Origin: Acidobacteriota bacterium
GTDB taxonomy: Bacteria > Acidobacteriota > Terriglobia > Terriglobales > Acidobacteriaceae
Length of the DNA stretch: 64,000 nucleotides
Direction of reading: 5' to 3'
NCBI GenBank assembly: GCA_013288805.1
Contig: JABDBE010000002.1
Location: 50,082 to 114,081 of the forward strand
The notes under the pieces were generated by a model, which was not told the origin of the DNA, searched no databases, and worked only from the letters and a program-made list of their open reading frames with translations. Of this stretch, positions 27,669 through 36,393 are shown piece after piece. Numbering within the stretch: position 1 is the first letter of the stretch; every line of letters starts with the position of its first letter. The translations under genes were made by a program, and so were the position numbers.

Positions 27669-28688
27669 TCAGTCTCCAGCGGCAGCGAGCGAGCCTGCCC
27701 TGCGCTCGCTTGCTAAATCAACTCCTATCGCGGTGCCAACCAAGTCGGCCAATGCCGCAATGAATGTCGGTGAATCGTTTAAACCCGACGTCATCTCGAA
27801 CCGCTTGATCCCCAATTTAGCGGCTTCCGCGCGCGCTTCGTGATCGATCTCTCCCAATGTCTCTACGTGATCGGAAACGAACGAAATGGGCACGATGCAA
27901 ACCTCGCGGCTTTTTTTCGCCGCAAGCTCGCGCAACGCGGTGTGCAACGATGGCTGCAGCCACTTGCTGGCTCCTACTTTGCTCTGGTAGCAGAGGCGGT
28001 AAGGATTCGTCCAACCGCCGCGCTGCATAACTAACTCGACAGTCTCTTCAATCTGGCGCTGATACGGGTCGCCCTTATGGATTACTGCGACTGGAACGCT
28101 GTGAGCGCTGAAAACAATTTCCGGACGTGCGGGATCTGCGAATCGGGCCAGAGCCTCGTCTATCTTCTCGACCAGCGCCTGCAGGTACATCTCGTGACGA
28201 TAGAAGGCATCAACGCACTGCACCGGGACGTCTTCTCGAAACAGCCGTCGCCACTCGTTGAGACTGCTGCCCGTGGTCGTGCTCGAATATTGGGGATAAA
28301 GAGGAAGCAGCACAACCTCGTCGCAGCAGGCATCCCGAAGTTGGTCAATCGCTCGTGCTGTAAAGGGATGCCAGTACCGCATGGCCACAAAACAACGCGC
28401 GTCCAAACCAGATTCTGTCAGCTTCAACTGCAAAGCCCGGGCTTGCTGCTCGGTGAATCGCCGGATGGGCGAGCCTCCGCCAATGGTTGCGTAATGATGT
28501 TGGACTTTTCTGGCGCGAGTGCTGGAAATCAGCTTGGCTAGCGGTTTTCGACCGATGCGGGCAAACGGGAAGTCAATAATGTCGGGATCGCAAAACAGAT
28601 TAAAAAGGAAAGGCTCGATCGCTTCCAGCGTGTCAGGTCCGCCAAGCTGGAAGAGCACCACACCTATACGCCGTGTTGGGTAAGCCAT
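27669..28688 (-). CDS. hemH: Ferrochelatase
   Basis: 339 residues, normal for HemH, which inserts Fe2+ into protoporphyrin IX (or coproporphyrin III). Family motifs: LFQLGGPDTLEAIEPFLFNL, GGGSPIRRFTEQQA, LPLYPQYSSTTTGSS, the active-site His in FSAHSVPV and the acidic pair in PISFVSDHVETLGEID. It is 54 bases upstream of the Rieske gene on the same strand, so heme supply and cytochrome synthesis are likely co-expressed. Confidence 0.95.
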   Translation of the reverse strand: MAYPTRRIGVVLFQLGGPDTLEAIEPFLFNLFCDPDIIDFPFARIGRKPLAKLISSTRARKVQHHYATIGGGSPIRRFTEQQARALQLKLTESGLDARCFVAMRYWHPFTARAIDQLRDACCDEVVLLPLYPQYSSTTTGSSLNEWRRLFREDVPVQCVDAFYRHEMYLQALVEKIDEALARFADPARPEIVFSAHSVPVAVIHKGDPYQRQIEETVELVMQRGGWTNPYRLCYQSKVGASKWLQPSLHTALRELAAKKSREVCIVPISFVSDHVETLGEIDHEARAEAAKLGIKRFEMTSGLNDSPTFIAALADLVGTAIGVDLASERRAGSLAAAGD

Positions 28689-28810
28689 TCCCCCGGGTTC
28701 CTTGGTGAAAAAGGATGTTACTGAATAGTGAAAGGTTAGTCAACGCAGAACTCATGTTACGCGGATTGGGATGACAAAGATTTTACAAAAACGAGTCGAG
28801 CGAGAGCGGC

Positions 28811-29851
28811 TCAGGCGTGGGAGGACTCGGTCGCTTGGGCTCCGCTCCCCGACTCCATCGCCTCGATAATAAAGTCGGCGAACTCCGAAGTGCCCGCTTT
28901 GCCGCCGACGTCCCGCGTCAACTTGTCGCGGGTGCGATAAACATTCTCCAGCGCATTGCGAATCTTAAGTGCCGCGTCGTACTCCCCGAGATGGCGCAAC
29001 ATTAGCAGGGAAGAGCGCAAGATGGCTGTGGGATTCGCCAGATTCTTGCCCGCAATATCTGGAGCCGAACCATGAACTGCCTCGAAAATGGCACAGTGAT
29101 CGCCGAGATTCGCACTGGGAACGAATCCCAGTCCACCCACGAACGCCGCGCACAGATCGGAAATAATGTCGCCGTAAAGGTTCTCCATGACCAGCATGTC
29201 GTACTGGTAGGGGTTCATGACCAGTTGCATGCAGGTATTGTCGACGATATGTTCGCCGTAGGTGATCTCGGGATAGTCTTTCGCTACAGCACGGGCGCAG
29301 CGCAAAAACAGGCCATCCGAGAGCTTCATGATGTTGGCTTTGTGAATGGCGTGAATCTTCTTGCGATTGTTCTTGCGAGCGTACTCGAAAGCAAAACGCG
29401 CAATACGCGTCGAGGCTTTCTCGGTAATGATTTTCAAGCTTTCGACCACACCGGGGACAACTTCGTGTTCGAGGCCGGAGTAAAGGCTCTCGGTATTTTC
29501 GCGCACAATGATAAGGTCCACGTCGGGATAACGTGTTGGAATGTGCGGCAGATTGCGGATGGGGCGGAAGTTGGCGTAGAGCTCAAACTTCTGGCGCAGC
29601 GCGACGTTGATGCTGGCGAAACCGCCGCCAATCGGCGTCGTTACTGGCCCTTTGAGACCAACGTGCGTCCGCTCGATCGATTCTGTCAGCTCCTTCGGAA
29701 TGTATTCGTGATATTTCTCGAACGCTTCCGCGCCAGCCATGAACGTTTCCCACTCAAACTTCACGCCGGTGGCCTCGAGGATGCGGACAGTGGCTTGCGT
29801 CACTTCGGGCCCGATTCCGTCGCCAGGGATGAGAGTGATTTTATGAGCCAT
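28811..29851 (-). CDS. Isocitrate dehydrogenase, NAD-type
   Basis: 346-residue beta-decarboxylating dehydrogenase. Start AHKITLIPGDGIGPE after Met at 29851. Substrate motif RENTESLYSGLEHEVVPGVV, the catalytic Tyr/Lys region (FEYARKNNRKKIHAIHKANIMK) and the Asp cluster in YDMLVMENLYGDIISDL are present. The short length and RENTE..YSGLEHE pattern fit NAD-dependent isocitrate dehydrogenase (IDH3-like) better than isopropylmalate or E. coli Icd enzymes. Works in the TCA cycle with FumC. Isopropylmalate dehydrogenase is the main alternative. Confidence 0.9.
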   Translation of the reverse strand: MAHKITLIPGDGIGPEVTQATVRILEATGVKFEWETFMAGAEAFEKYHEYIPKELTESIERTHVGLKGPVTTPIGGGFASINVALRQKFELYANFRPIRNLPHIPTRYPDVDLIIVRENTESLYSGLEHEVVPGVVESLKIITEKASTRIARFAFEYARKNNRKKIHAIHKANIMKLSDGLFLRCARAVAKDYPEITYGEHIVDNTCMQLVMNPYQYDMLVMENLYGDIISDLCAAFVGGLGFVPSANLGDHCAIFEAVHGSAPDIAGKNLANPTAILRSSLLMLRHLGEYDAALKIRNALENVYRTRDKLTRDVGGKAGTSEFADFIIEAMESGSGAQATESSHA

Positions 29852-29935
29852 ATTTCTAAAAGGAACTATCGTCAAAAGCCCAACAAACTGTAGAGGAGTT
29901 GCTCCGCAACATCCGGTGTTCTTACAACCCTTACT

Positions 29936-30025
29936 TTGTCATTCCGAGGCGCGAATGCGACAGGAATCTGGTTCTCGCTCATCGCGCGTGAAACCGAGAT
30001 CGTTCGGTGCGCTTGGGATGACAAG
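29936..30025. repeat. Dispersed repeat with TTGTCATTCCGAG / GGGATGACAA ends
   Basis: About 90 bases bounded by TTGTCATTCC and the inverted GGGATGACAA. The interior is degenerate compared with the near-perfect copy at 24162. It occupies the gap between nrdR and isocitrate dehydrogenase. Confidence 0.55.
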
Positions 30026-30075
30026 GTCTTTCTCAGCAAACCGAGACGTCACAAGCTAGGTCCCTACAGCGGCGG

Positions 30076-30567
30076 TCAACTCTTAGCCGCCGGCTTGGCG
30101 CGAACTTCGGGTTCCTTTGTTTTAAGCAAGTCTTTCAACTCGGTCATGAACTCCTGCACATCCTTGAAGTCCAGGTAGACTGAAGCGAAGCGCACGTACG
30201 CCACCTTGTCATACCGGCGCAGACGGTTCATGATCAGCTCGCCGAGTTCACTGGTTTTACGCTCGCGCTCCGCTGATTCGATTACGAAGCCTTCCGCCTC
30301 ATTCACAATCTGTTCCAACTTGCCGATCGGAACCGGACGCTTCTCGCAGGCCCTTAGCAGCCCATTCAACACTTTCTGGCGGTCGAATTTCTCGCGTCGG
30401 CCGTCTTTCTTGACCACCATGTAAGGGATTTCGTCGATGCGCTCATAGGTGGTGAAGCGCTTGCCGCACTTCAGGCACTCGCGACGGCGGCGGATGGAAT
30501 CGGCTTCTTTGCTCTCGCGCGAATCCACCACTTTGTCATTTGCGAACCCGCAGAAAGGACACTTCAT
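30076..30567 (-). CDS. nrdR: Transcriptional repressor NrdR
   Basis: 163 residues, the usual NrdR length. The N-terminal zinc ribbon (MKCPFCGFANDKVVDSRE ... CLKCGKRFTTYERI) is followed by an ATP-cone (VKKDGRREKFDRQKVLNGLL). It senses dATP/ATP and represses ribonucleotide reductase genes, none of which are in the window. No clear NrdR box was found near its own promoter. Confidence 0.96.
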   Translation of the reverse strand: MKCPFCGFANDKVVDSRESKEADSIRRRRECLKCGKRFTTYERIDEIPYMVVKKDGRREKFDRQKVLNGLLRACEKRPVPIGKLEQIVNEAEGFVIESAERERKTSELGELIMNRLRRYDKVAYVRFASVYLDFKDVQEFMTELKDLLKTKEPEVRAKPAAKS

Positions 30568-30624
30568 GGCGCTTGGAACATGAACGAAACTGATTGTAGC
30601 AGGGACGCGGGTGGCAAATACGCA

Positions 30625-31698
30625 TCACGCAGCCGGAGGCGAGGGCGATAGCTCCGTGCGAGTCTCCTCCTGCTCACTTTCTTCCGAAAGCTTGCGCAAC
30701 GAAAGCCGCTCGCGGTGAGCCAGAAGCAACCCGGCCGGAACCACCGAAACAAACGTGACCACCCACAACAGAATTCCGCAACTCGCCGCAAGTTCGTGCG
30801 ATGCGTTGAAGATGTGTTGCAGCGCGGAAATGGTCGCCAACTGCGATCCTCCACCCACTCCCGGCAACTGAATCAACGAACCCAACATGCTGGAGCCCAT
30901 CAAGAGCAGAACTTTGGATACCGTCATGTGCCCGAGCGCGGGGCCGTACGCATGAGTCACCTCGCGATACGCCAGCGCGATGATCCACCACGTCAAAATG
31001 GACACGCCGGTTAATTGCAGGAAGGCAAGTGGACTGTGGATGGTGTCCAATCCGCCGTGGAACTCACGCACCTTCTGCGCCACTCGATGCCCTAAGTTCG
31101 CGGCGAGGTGAGCGAAGCGAGCTTCGATCCAGGCGGCGACAGCTTCCCCAAATTTGGCGATCAACAGCGCCCCCAGCGCCAATCCAGCTACCAGTGCGAC
31201 CAGCAGGAAGCCTCCCACACGAAGCCGTGGATAAATCTCGGGGTTTGGCAGGTATCGCAGTTCCGTTGGAAGGAAGATGGCAAGGACCATCAACACGGTG
31301 AATCCGCCGATGTCAAAAATGCGCTCTATCGCCCAGGCTGCCATCTGAGAAGAGAAAGTGAGGCCGGTCCGGCGCGCAATCAGGTAAGGGCGAATCAGCT
31401 CTCCGGGACGTCCCAGCAAGGCCAGGCCAGTGAACCCGACCAGTGTTGGAGGAATTAGTGCGACGGTGGAAGCATCTTTGCGTACTGGTCGCAAAAAAAT
31501 CTTCCAACGTAGTGCGCGCAGCCCATAGCTCAGATAGATCAGCGCGATAGCAAGAACGATGTGACCCGGGCTGAGCTGCCTCGCTTCGCTCCAGAAGGTG
31601 GCCCAATCGAAGTCTTTCCACGTCCGAAACTGCATGTACACCAGGACAGCAAAAATCGCCGCGACGACCGCGTAGGCCAGATAACGTTTTTTGCCCAT
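30625..31698 (-). CDS. Flippase-like integral membrane protein (UPF0104)
   Basis: 357 residues with seven to nine membrane helices of the lysylphosphatidylglycerol synthase TM-domain/UPF0104 family (LSYGLRALRWKIFLRPV, GRPGELIRPYLIARRTG, QLPGVGGGSQLATISAL). Such proteins are usually linked to lipid or glycolipid flipping; no soluble synthase domain is attached. Followed 57 bases later by nrdR on the same strand. Substrate unknown. Confidence 0.85.
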   Translation of the reverse strand: MGKKRYLAYAVVAAIFAVLVYMQFRTWKDFDWATFWSEARQLSPGHIVLAIALIYLSYGLRALRWKIFLRPVRKDASTVALIPPTLVGFTGLALLGRPGELIRPYLIARRTGLTFSSQMAAWAIERIFDIGGFTVLMVLAIFLPTELRYLPNPEIYPRLRVGGFLLVALVAGLALGALLIAKFGEAVAAWIEARFAHLAANLGHRVAQKVREFHGGLDTIHSPLAFLQLTGVSILTWWIIALAYREVTHAYGPALGHMTVSKVLLLMGSSMLGSLIQLPGVGGGSQLATISALQHIFNASHELAASCGILLWVVTFVSVVPAGLLLAHRERLSLRKLSEESEQEETRTELSPSPPAA

Positions 31699-31871
31699 TT
31701 AATCGAGGCGCCCCAGGCTTGAGAGCCGAATGCAGAGATACTTCAAGAATTGCTCCTACTGCCAAGGTAAATGACGCAGAGGCGAGGGTCAACGCAAGAA
31801 GGCTTGATGGAGCGGCGGGCGTCCTGCCCGTCAGCCAAAACTTACGCGGAGGAAGTCTCGATTCTTGATGA

Positions 31872-32612
31872 TCAGCGGGAAGCTTTTTCGGTTGTATCCG
31901 GAAGCGACACTTGCTTTACGGTTGGAGTACGGCGTGCGGAATCCTGGTGTGAAACAGTCTTCGCCGCCGCTTTTCGCTCCGCTAGTTTCTTCCGATTGAA
32001 GTCGCGGACGATGCGGGCGACGTAAGCCTGAGTTTCATAATACGGAGGGACGCCGTGATACTGCTCCACCCGCTGGGGTCCGGCGTTGTAAGCGGCTAGG
32101 GCTTTGATCAAATCGAAGTTGTAGCGTTCCAGCAATTCCCGCAGGTATCGCGTGCCACCTTCCACGTTCGCGCCGGGATCGAAAGCGTCCGCCACGCCCA
32201 ATTTCGACGCAGTTTGCGGCATCAATTGCATCAAACCCTGCGCTCCCTTGGGCGACACCGCTCTCGGGTTAAACCCGCTCTCCGCGTGAATAACGCTGTT
32301 AATTAAATCCGGATCAAGATGGTGCCGGCTGCTGACGGCATTGATGACTTCATTCATCGGTCGTGAGTTGTGTGTTGTAGCTCCGGCAGGAGCCGACAAG
32401 TCTTTTTCAAAGCGATCAATTTCGTCGGTTGGAACATCCACATACCCATCGCGATCAGCGCCCAAATAAAGACGCGTCACCGAACCGACTACCTCTCGCC
32501 GCTCATGGCGAATGGAAAAGCCGTTGGTCAGAACGGCAAGATCGGCCCCACAGGCAAACAACGGCGCTGTCAAGAGGCCGAGCCCAAGAGCGAATTGAGC
32601 CAATAACTTCAT
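31872..32612 (-). CDS. Lytic transglycosylase (SLT domain), exported
   Basis: 246 residues. The signal peptide ends near FACGA. About 50 residues of small beta domain (SVTRLYLGADRDGYVDVPTD) precede the SLT fold at about 95-215. The catalytic Glu is in HAESGFNPRAVSPKGAQGLM, followed by QLMPQTASKLGV and ALAAYNAGPQRV. It cleaves peptidoglycan with 1,6-anhydro product formation. Normal architecture for a periplasmic Slt70-like short enzyme. Confidence 0.92.
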   Translation of the reverse strand: MKLLAQFALGLGLLTAPLFACGADLAVLTNGFSIRHERREVVGSVTRLYLGADRDGYVDVPTDEIDRFEKDLSAPAGATTHNSRPMNEVINAVSSRHHLDPDLINSVIHAESGFNPRAVSPKGAQGLMQLMPQTASKLGVADAFDPGANVEGGTRYLRELLERYNFDLIKALAAYNAGPQRVEQYHGVPPYYETQAYVARIVRDFNRKKLAERKAAAKTVSHQDSARRTPTVKQVSLPDTTEKASR

Positions 32613-32650
32613 ATGAAACTTGAACGATGTCGCCAGAGAATCTTGCGGCC

Positions 32651-33520
32651 CTACACTCCGACCCGCGCCCCCAGCACCTGCTCAATGGCCGCGGCTACTC
32701 CGTTCTGATCATTGGCCAAAGTCACTGTCCAACCCCGTCCCCGCAGCTCTTCCGATGCATTTCCCATGATAAATGGCTGTCCGGCGAAGGCAAGCATTTC
32801 TATGTCGTTATAGTTATCACCAATGGCCATGACCTGTTCGCGGGGGATGCCGCGATATTTGGCCCATCGTTCGAGGGCATGGCCCTTGGAACACCCCTGG
32901 TTCAGCACATCCACGATCGACAAATCGCGCACCGGATATTCGGTACGCAGCACGGTAATCTCTTTTTCGAGCCCACTCGCGGCCAAAACGCCGAGGGCCT
33001 GATGCATGTGCTCAATGCGCCCGCAAAACATGGCCTGGACCGGATCGGTCGTGAGCGACTTTTCCAGAGGGACGACGAAATCGATATATTGCAGGTTCTT
33101 CTCCAGCCAGCGCTGAATGCTCTCGCTTAAATCGCGCATGTGCTCGAGCACGATTGCGCCTTTACTTTCGATATCGAAAGTAAGGACCGTGTTCCCGCGA
33201 AATTCTTGCATCGTGGAGCAGAGTTTGCGGCAGGTCTCGGCGGGCAGCATATCGCGATGAAAGGTCTCGCCCGAAAGCGACCGCGTAACGGCTCCGTTTG
33301 AGCTGATCAGCCAGAGATCAAAGCCCAGCAGTTCGGCAATCGGCAGGGCAAACTTGTGGCGTCGCCCGGTGACGAGGATGATTTCCACACCTTCCTGATG
33401 GGCGCGGCGCAGCGCCGCCATGTCTACGTCTGAGATGCGAAATTCAGGGTTGAGCAAGGTGCCGTCAATGTCAGCGGCCAGCAGGCGGATTGGAGGTTTC
33501 ACCACAAATGAGTTTAACAT
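32651..33520 (-). CDS. Cof-type HAD-IIB phosphatase
   Basis: 289 residues. Motif I AADIDGTLLN, motif II ILVTGRR, motif III Lys in the GCSKGHALERW region and motif IV GDNYNDIEMLAFAG are all present, with a C2B cap between. Cof-like phosphatases act on sugar phosphates or phosphorylated cofactors such as PLP or FMN; the exact substrate is unknown. The gene is divergent from phosphofructokinase, about 100 bases apart. Confidence 0.92.
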   Translation of the reverse strand: MLNSFVVKPPIRLLAADIDGTLLNPEFRISDVDMAALRRAHQEGVEIILVTGRRHKFALPIAELLGFDLWLISSNGAVTRSLSGETFHRDMLPAETCRKLCSTMQEFRGNTVLTFDIESKGAIVLEHMRDLSESIQRWLEKNLQYIDFVVPLEKSLTTDPVQAMFCGRIEHMHQALGVLAASGLEKEITVLRTEYPVRDLSIVDVLNQGCSKGHALERWAKYRGIPREQVMAIGDNYNDIEMLAFAGQPFIMGNASEELRGRGWTVTLANDQNGVAAAIEQVLGARVGV

Positions 33521-33623
33521 TCGCGGCTTGAGTGCCGAGGGCGGCCCGCGTGACTGAGGTTTTCGCTATCCCATTTAGTAAGATGAAATAGGAGATAAGT
33601 GGTTAGCGTAAGGAATACTCAAA

Positions 33624-34832
33624 ATGGCGAATGTGAAGTCGAAAAAAGGAGTGATCGGAATCCTGACCGGAGGCGGCGACGTGCCAGGCTTGAACCCCGC
33701 GATTCGCGCCGTTACTTTCCGGGCGATCCGCGAGGGCTGCCAGGTCATTGGCCTGCGTCGAGGATGGGCGGGCCTGGTCGATATTGTCCGCGAAAAGGAC
33801 TACGACAACAGTGACAACTTTCAAACTTTGACCGAAGAAATCGTCAATAGGGCCGGTCGAACCGGTGGAACCTTTCTGCATAGCTCGCGTACCAACCCCG
33901 GCAAAGTTAAGAAATCCGCCGTTCCTCCACATCTGCAGGGAACCTACAACGCCGAAATTAACGACCTGACTCCGGAAGTGCTCAAGAACCTGGACTGGCT
34001 CGGAATCGATTTCCTCATTCCCATCGGCGGCGATGACACGCTGAGCTATGGCGTGCGCCTTTATCAGGAAGGCGTAAAAGTAGTCGCGATTCCCAAAACC
34101 ATGGACAACGACGTTCCGGGGACCGACTACTGCGTTGGTTTCAGCACCGCGGTCACGCGCACCATCCAAATGACCAACGACCTGCGAACCTCCGCCGGCT
34201 CGCACGAGCGCTTTCTCGTTCTCGAAGTGTTCGGCCGCTATGCGGGATTTACCGCGATGCTCCCAACCATGGCCGGAGCCGCCAACCGCTGCGTGATCCC
34301 GGAACATCGTTTCAATATCGAGCAGTTGACGGAATTGCTGGTGGCCGATCGTCGCAAGAATCCAAGCCATTACTCCGTGGTTCTGGTTTCCGAAGGAGCC
34401 ATGTTCGAAGGCGGAGATATGATTTTTGAGGATCACTCGACCGATGCCTTTGGCCACAAAAAGCTGGGAGGCATCGGCGATCTGGTCTCGGAAAAACTGA
34501 AAGAGCTGTCGCCTAAATACAACAACGGCAAAACCATCGACGTGATCAATCAGAAGCTGGGATATCTGGTTCGCTGCGGCGATCCCGATGCCATCGACTC
34601 GATCGTTCCCATGGCCTACGGCAATCTCGCTCTCGACTTGTTGCTGAATCGCATTCACGGCCGACTAGTTGTGCTCAAGAACGGCCGCTACGACAACATG
34701 CCGGTTGACGCCGTCATCGCATCGAAGAAAGTCGTAAACGTGAAAGAGCACTACAATACTGCCCGGCTGCGTCCGCATTTCAGCAGCTTCGAAATGAAGC
34801 CGCTGTTCATCATGACCAGCGAAGCAGGATAG
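33624..34832 (+). CDS. 6-phosphofructokinase, predicted PPi-dependent
   Basis: 402 residues. Substrate and phosphate motifs: LTGGGDVPGLNPAIRAV, PIGGDDTL (135-140), IPKTMDNDVPGTDYC (156-170), EVFGRYAGF. In this superfamily the residue after GGD and the one before TxDND separate donor types: ATP enzymes have Gly/Gly, PPi enzymes have Asp/Lys. Here they are Asp138 and Lys158, so pyrophosphate use is predicted. It would run the fructose-6-phosphate step reversibly. AAGGA precedes the ATG. Longer than E. coli PfkA (320), as in the Pfp group. Confidence 0.93.
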   Translation: MANVKSKKGVIGILTGGGDVPGLNPAIRAVTFRAIREGCQVIGLRRGWAGLVDIVREKDYDNSDNFQTLTEEIVNRAGRTGGTFLHSSRTNPGKVKKSAVPPHLQGTYNAEINDLTPEVLKNLDWLGIDFLIPIGGDDTLSYGVRLYQEGVKVVAIPKTMDNDVPGTDYCVGFSTAVTRTIQMTNDLRTSAGSHERFLVLEVFGRYAGFTAMLPTMAGAANRCVIPEHRFNIEQLTELLVADRRKNPSHYSVVLVSEGAMFEGGDMIFEDHSTDAFGHKKLGGIGDLVSEKLKELSPKYNNGKTIDVINQKLGYLVRCGDPDAIDSIVPMAYGNLALDLLLNRIHGRLVVLKNGRYDNMPVDAVIASKKVVNVKEHYNTARLRPHFSSFEMKPLFIMTSEAG

Positions 34833-34847
34833 GCATAGGCGGACGAT

Positions 34848-35405
34848 TTACTTCGACCGGGCGTCCATTTCTGGAATGGCAGCTTTGATCGCAGCTACGC
34901 GTTCTAACAAATGTCCCGGTTCGATAGAGACGATTTCAAAACCGAAGTCGCGATAGGTCTCTTCGTGGATCCGTTCAAAGCGCAGTGTCTCCTCGAAGCT
35001 GATCCGCCGCGCCTCGGTCGGCGTAATGAAACCAAGGTTTCGAATAAAGAAAACGCGTTTTTGAAAGATTGCCTCCGTCCTAATCCGTTCCAGTTCGCGC
35101 GCGACAGCTTCCGACACAGGATGTCCGAGATAAGCCGCCAGAGCGGCAGTGCAGACGGTCGACCGATCATGAAACTGTAACTTGTCCGGTTCGCCGGAAG
35201 CACGAAGCTGCCTGAGTTTTTGCAAGTCGACGACCGCATCGATGAATGAGGGATGCGTCCAAGGTTCCGCGATACCCTGGGCCTGCTGCAGCGCAATAAT
35301 GTCAGTAGCCGCTTCTTCAACGACGCTGAAGCCATCCAGTTCCAGTTGACGGATTATGGCCGTCTTTCCCGAACCAGGCGCCCCGGTCAATACAAACCTT
35401 TTCAT
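34848..35405 (-). CDS. AAA-type P-loop ATPase/kinase-like protein
   Basis: 185 residues of the AAA_28 type. Walker A is GAPGSGKTAII near the N-terminus (start KRFVLTGAPGSGKT). A conserved FHDRST and an Arg-rich helical part follow. Such small P-loop proteins resemble nucleotide or deoxynucleoside kinases and are poorly characterised. GAGG before the ATG at 35405 favours this start over 35423. Converges on the phosphofructokinase gene with 15 bases between; function unknown. Confidence 0.8.
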   Translation of the reverse strand: MKRFVLTGAPGSGKTAIIRQLELDGFSVVEEAATDIIALQQAQGIAEPWTHPSFIDAVVDLQKLRQLRASGEPDKLQFHDRSTVCTAALAAYLGHPVSEAVARELERIRTEAIFQKRVFFIRNLGFITPTEARRISFEETLRFERIHEETYRDFGFEIVSIEPGHLLERVAAIKAAIPEMDARSK

Positions 35406-35515
35406 ACAGTACCTCGCCTTCATTCATACCTCACCCTTTGCTTTTACCGCTTCCATGGAATGTTGACCCATTACCAATCGTCAGCGTAGGCTGACAACGC
35501 GGAGTGATTTTCCCC

Positions 35516-35710
35516 ATGCCATCACAGAATACGGCCGAGCCCAGCCCGAGTCCGGAACAGACACCTGCCGTAGAACACGTTTCAAGTGCTCATCAGCTGC
35601 TGAATTCTTTGCGGAAACGAATCGGAGAATACCCCGAACTCGCCGAAGCCATCGCCAGACTGGAGAGCGCACTAAACATTCTGACTGTGAAAACCGGCGG
35701 GATGTTTTGA
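35516..35710 (+). CDS. Small hypothetical protein, helical C-terminus
   Basis: 64 residues. The first 25 are Pro/Ser/Glu-rich (SPSPEQTPAVEHVSSAHQLL); the rest is an amphipathic helix pair (LRKRIGEYPELAEAIARLES). The C-terminal half resembles DUF4404-like short helical proteins, but the match is weak. Start at 35516 with GGAG about ten bases upstream. A G/C-rich hairpin (around 35716-35739) follows the stop. Function unknown. Confidence 0.5.
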   Translation: MPSQNTAEPSPSPEQTPAVEHVSSAHQLLNSLRKRIGEYPELAEAIARLESALNILTVKTGGMF

Positions 35711-35751
35711 CATCAATGTGGGCGCGGGCGTCCTCGCCCGTGCTGCAAACT

Positions 35752-36384
35752 TCAAAGCCAACCTTTTGTCCGGGCGATGCGCGCGGCTTCGACCCGGTTG
35801 TTCGCACCCAGCTTGCTGATGGCCTCGGAAAGATAATTGCGAACCGTCCCCTCGGAGAGGCTAAGTTCTGCTGCGATATCGCCACTGGTCACACCGTCGC
35901 CCGCCAAGCGCAGCACTTGCCGCTCGCGGTCCGTCAGCGGATCAGGTTCCGCCCACGCCTCAGTCGCCAGTTCCGGATCGATCACCCGTAAACCCTGCTG
36001 CACGCGGCGCACGGCCTCGGCGAGTTCCTCGGAACGCATGTCTTTTAGCAGATATCCTGAAGCTCCAGCTTCGAGCGCTCGACGCAAATAACCTGCGCGC
36101 GCGAATGTAGTCAGGATAATCACGCGTGTTCCAGTTCGCCGGCGCTGCAGTTCGCCGGCAACATCGAGCCCGGTCATTTCCGGCATCTCGATGTCGGTAA
36201 TGAAAACGTCGGGCTTGTGCGCGAGAACGGCCTGCAACGCTTCCTTGCCGTTGCGGGAACGAGCCACGACGGTGATGTCGCCTTCGATCTCGAGCAAGGC
36301 AGCCAATGCGCCTAAAACCATACCCTGATCTTCGGCGATCACGACTCGAATCGCCTTGCGTCCGTTTTTAGATTGAGGATTCAA
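35752..36384 (-). CDS. LuxR/NarL-family response regulator
   Basis: 210 residues. The receiver domain has the phospho-acceptor Asp in VFITDIEMPEMTGLDV. The C-terminal LuxR helix-turn-helix is complete (LTDRERQVLRLAGDGVTSGD, LSEGTVRNYLSEAISKLG). It is the last gene of a five-gene operon: ABC ATPase, permease, small membrane protein, histidine kinase, regulator. Likely the operon's own transcription factor, as in DesKR/LiaRS-type systems. Confidence 0.94.
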   Translation of the reverse strand: MNPQSKNGRKAIRVVIAEDQGMVLGALAALLEIEGDITVVARSRNGKEALQAVLAHKPDVFITDIEMPEMTGLDVAGELQRRRTGTRVIILTTFARAGYLRRALEAGASGYLLKDMRSEELAEAVRRVQQGLRVIDPELATEAWAEPDPLTDRERQVLRLAGDGVTSGDIAAELSLSEGTVRNYLSEAISKLGANNRVEAARIARTKGWL

Positions 36385-36393
36385 AGAAAAAGT

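Noticed and set aside
29072..29893. 273-residue plus-strand frame opposite isocitrate dehydrogenase
   Set aside because: Antisense shadow; no ribosome site or motif.
33603..34658. 351-residue open frame on the minus strand opposite phosphofructokinase
   Set aside because: It is the mirror of a strongly supported gene, has His/Asp/Gly-rich composition typical of antisense reading in GC-rich DNA, and no family motif.
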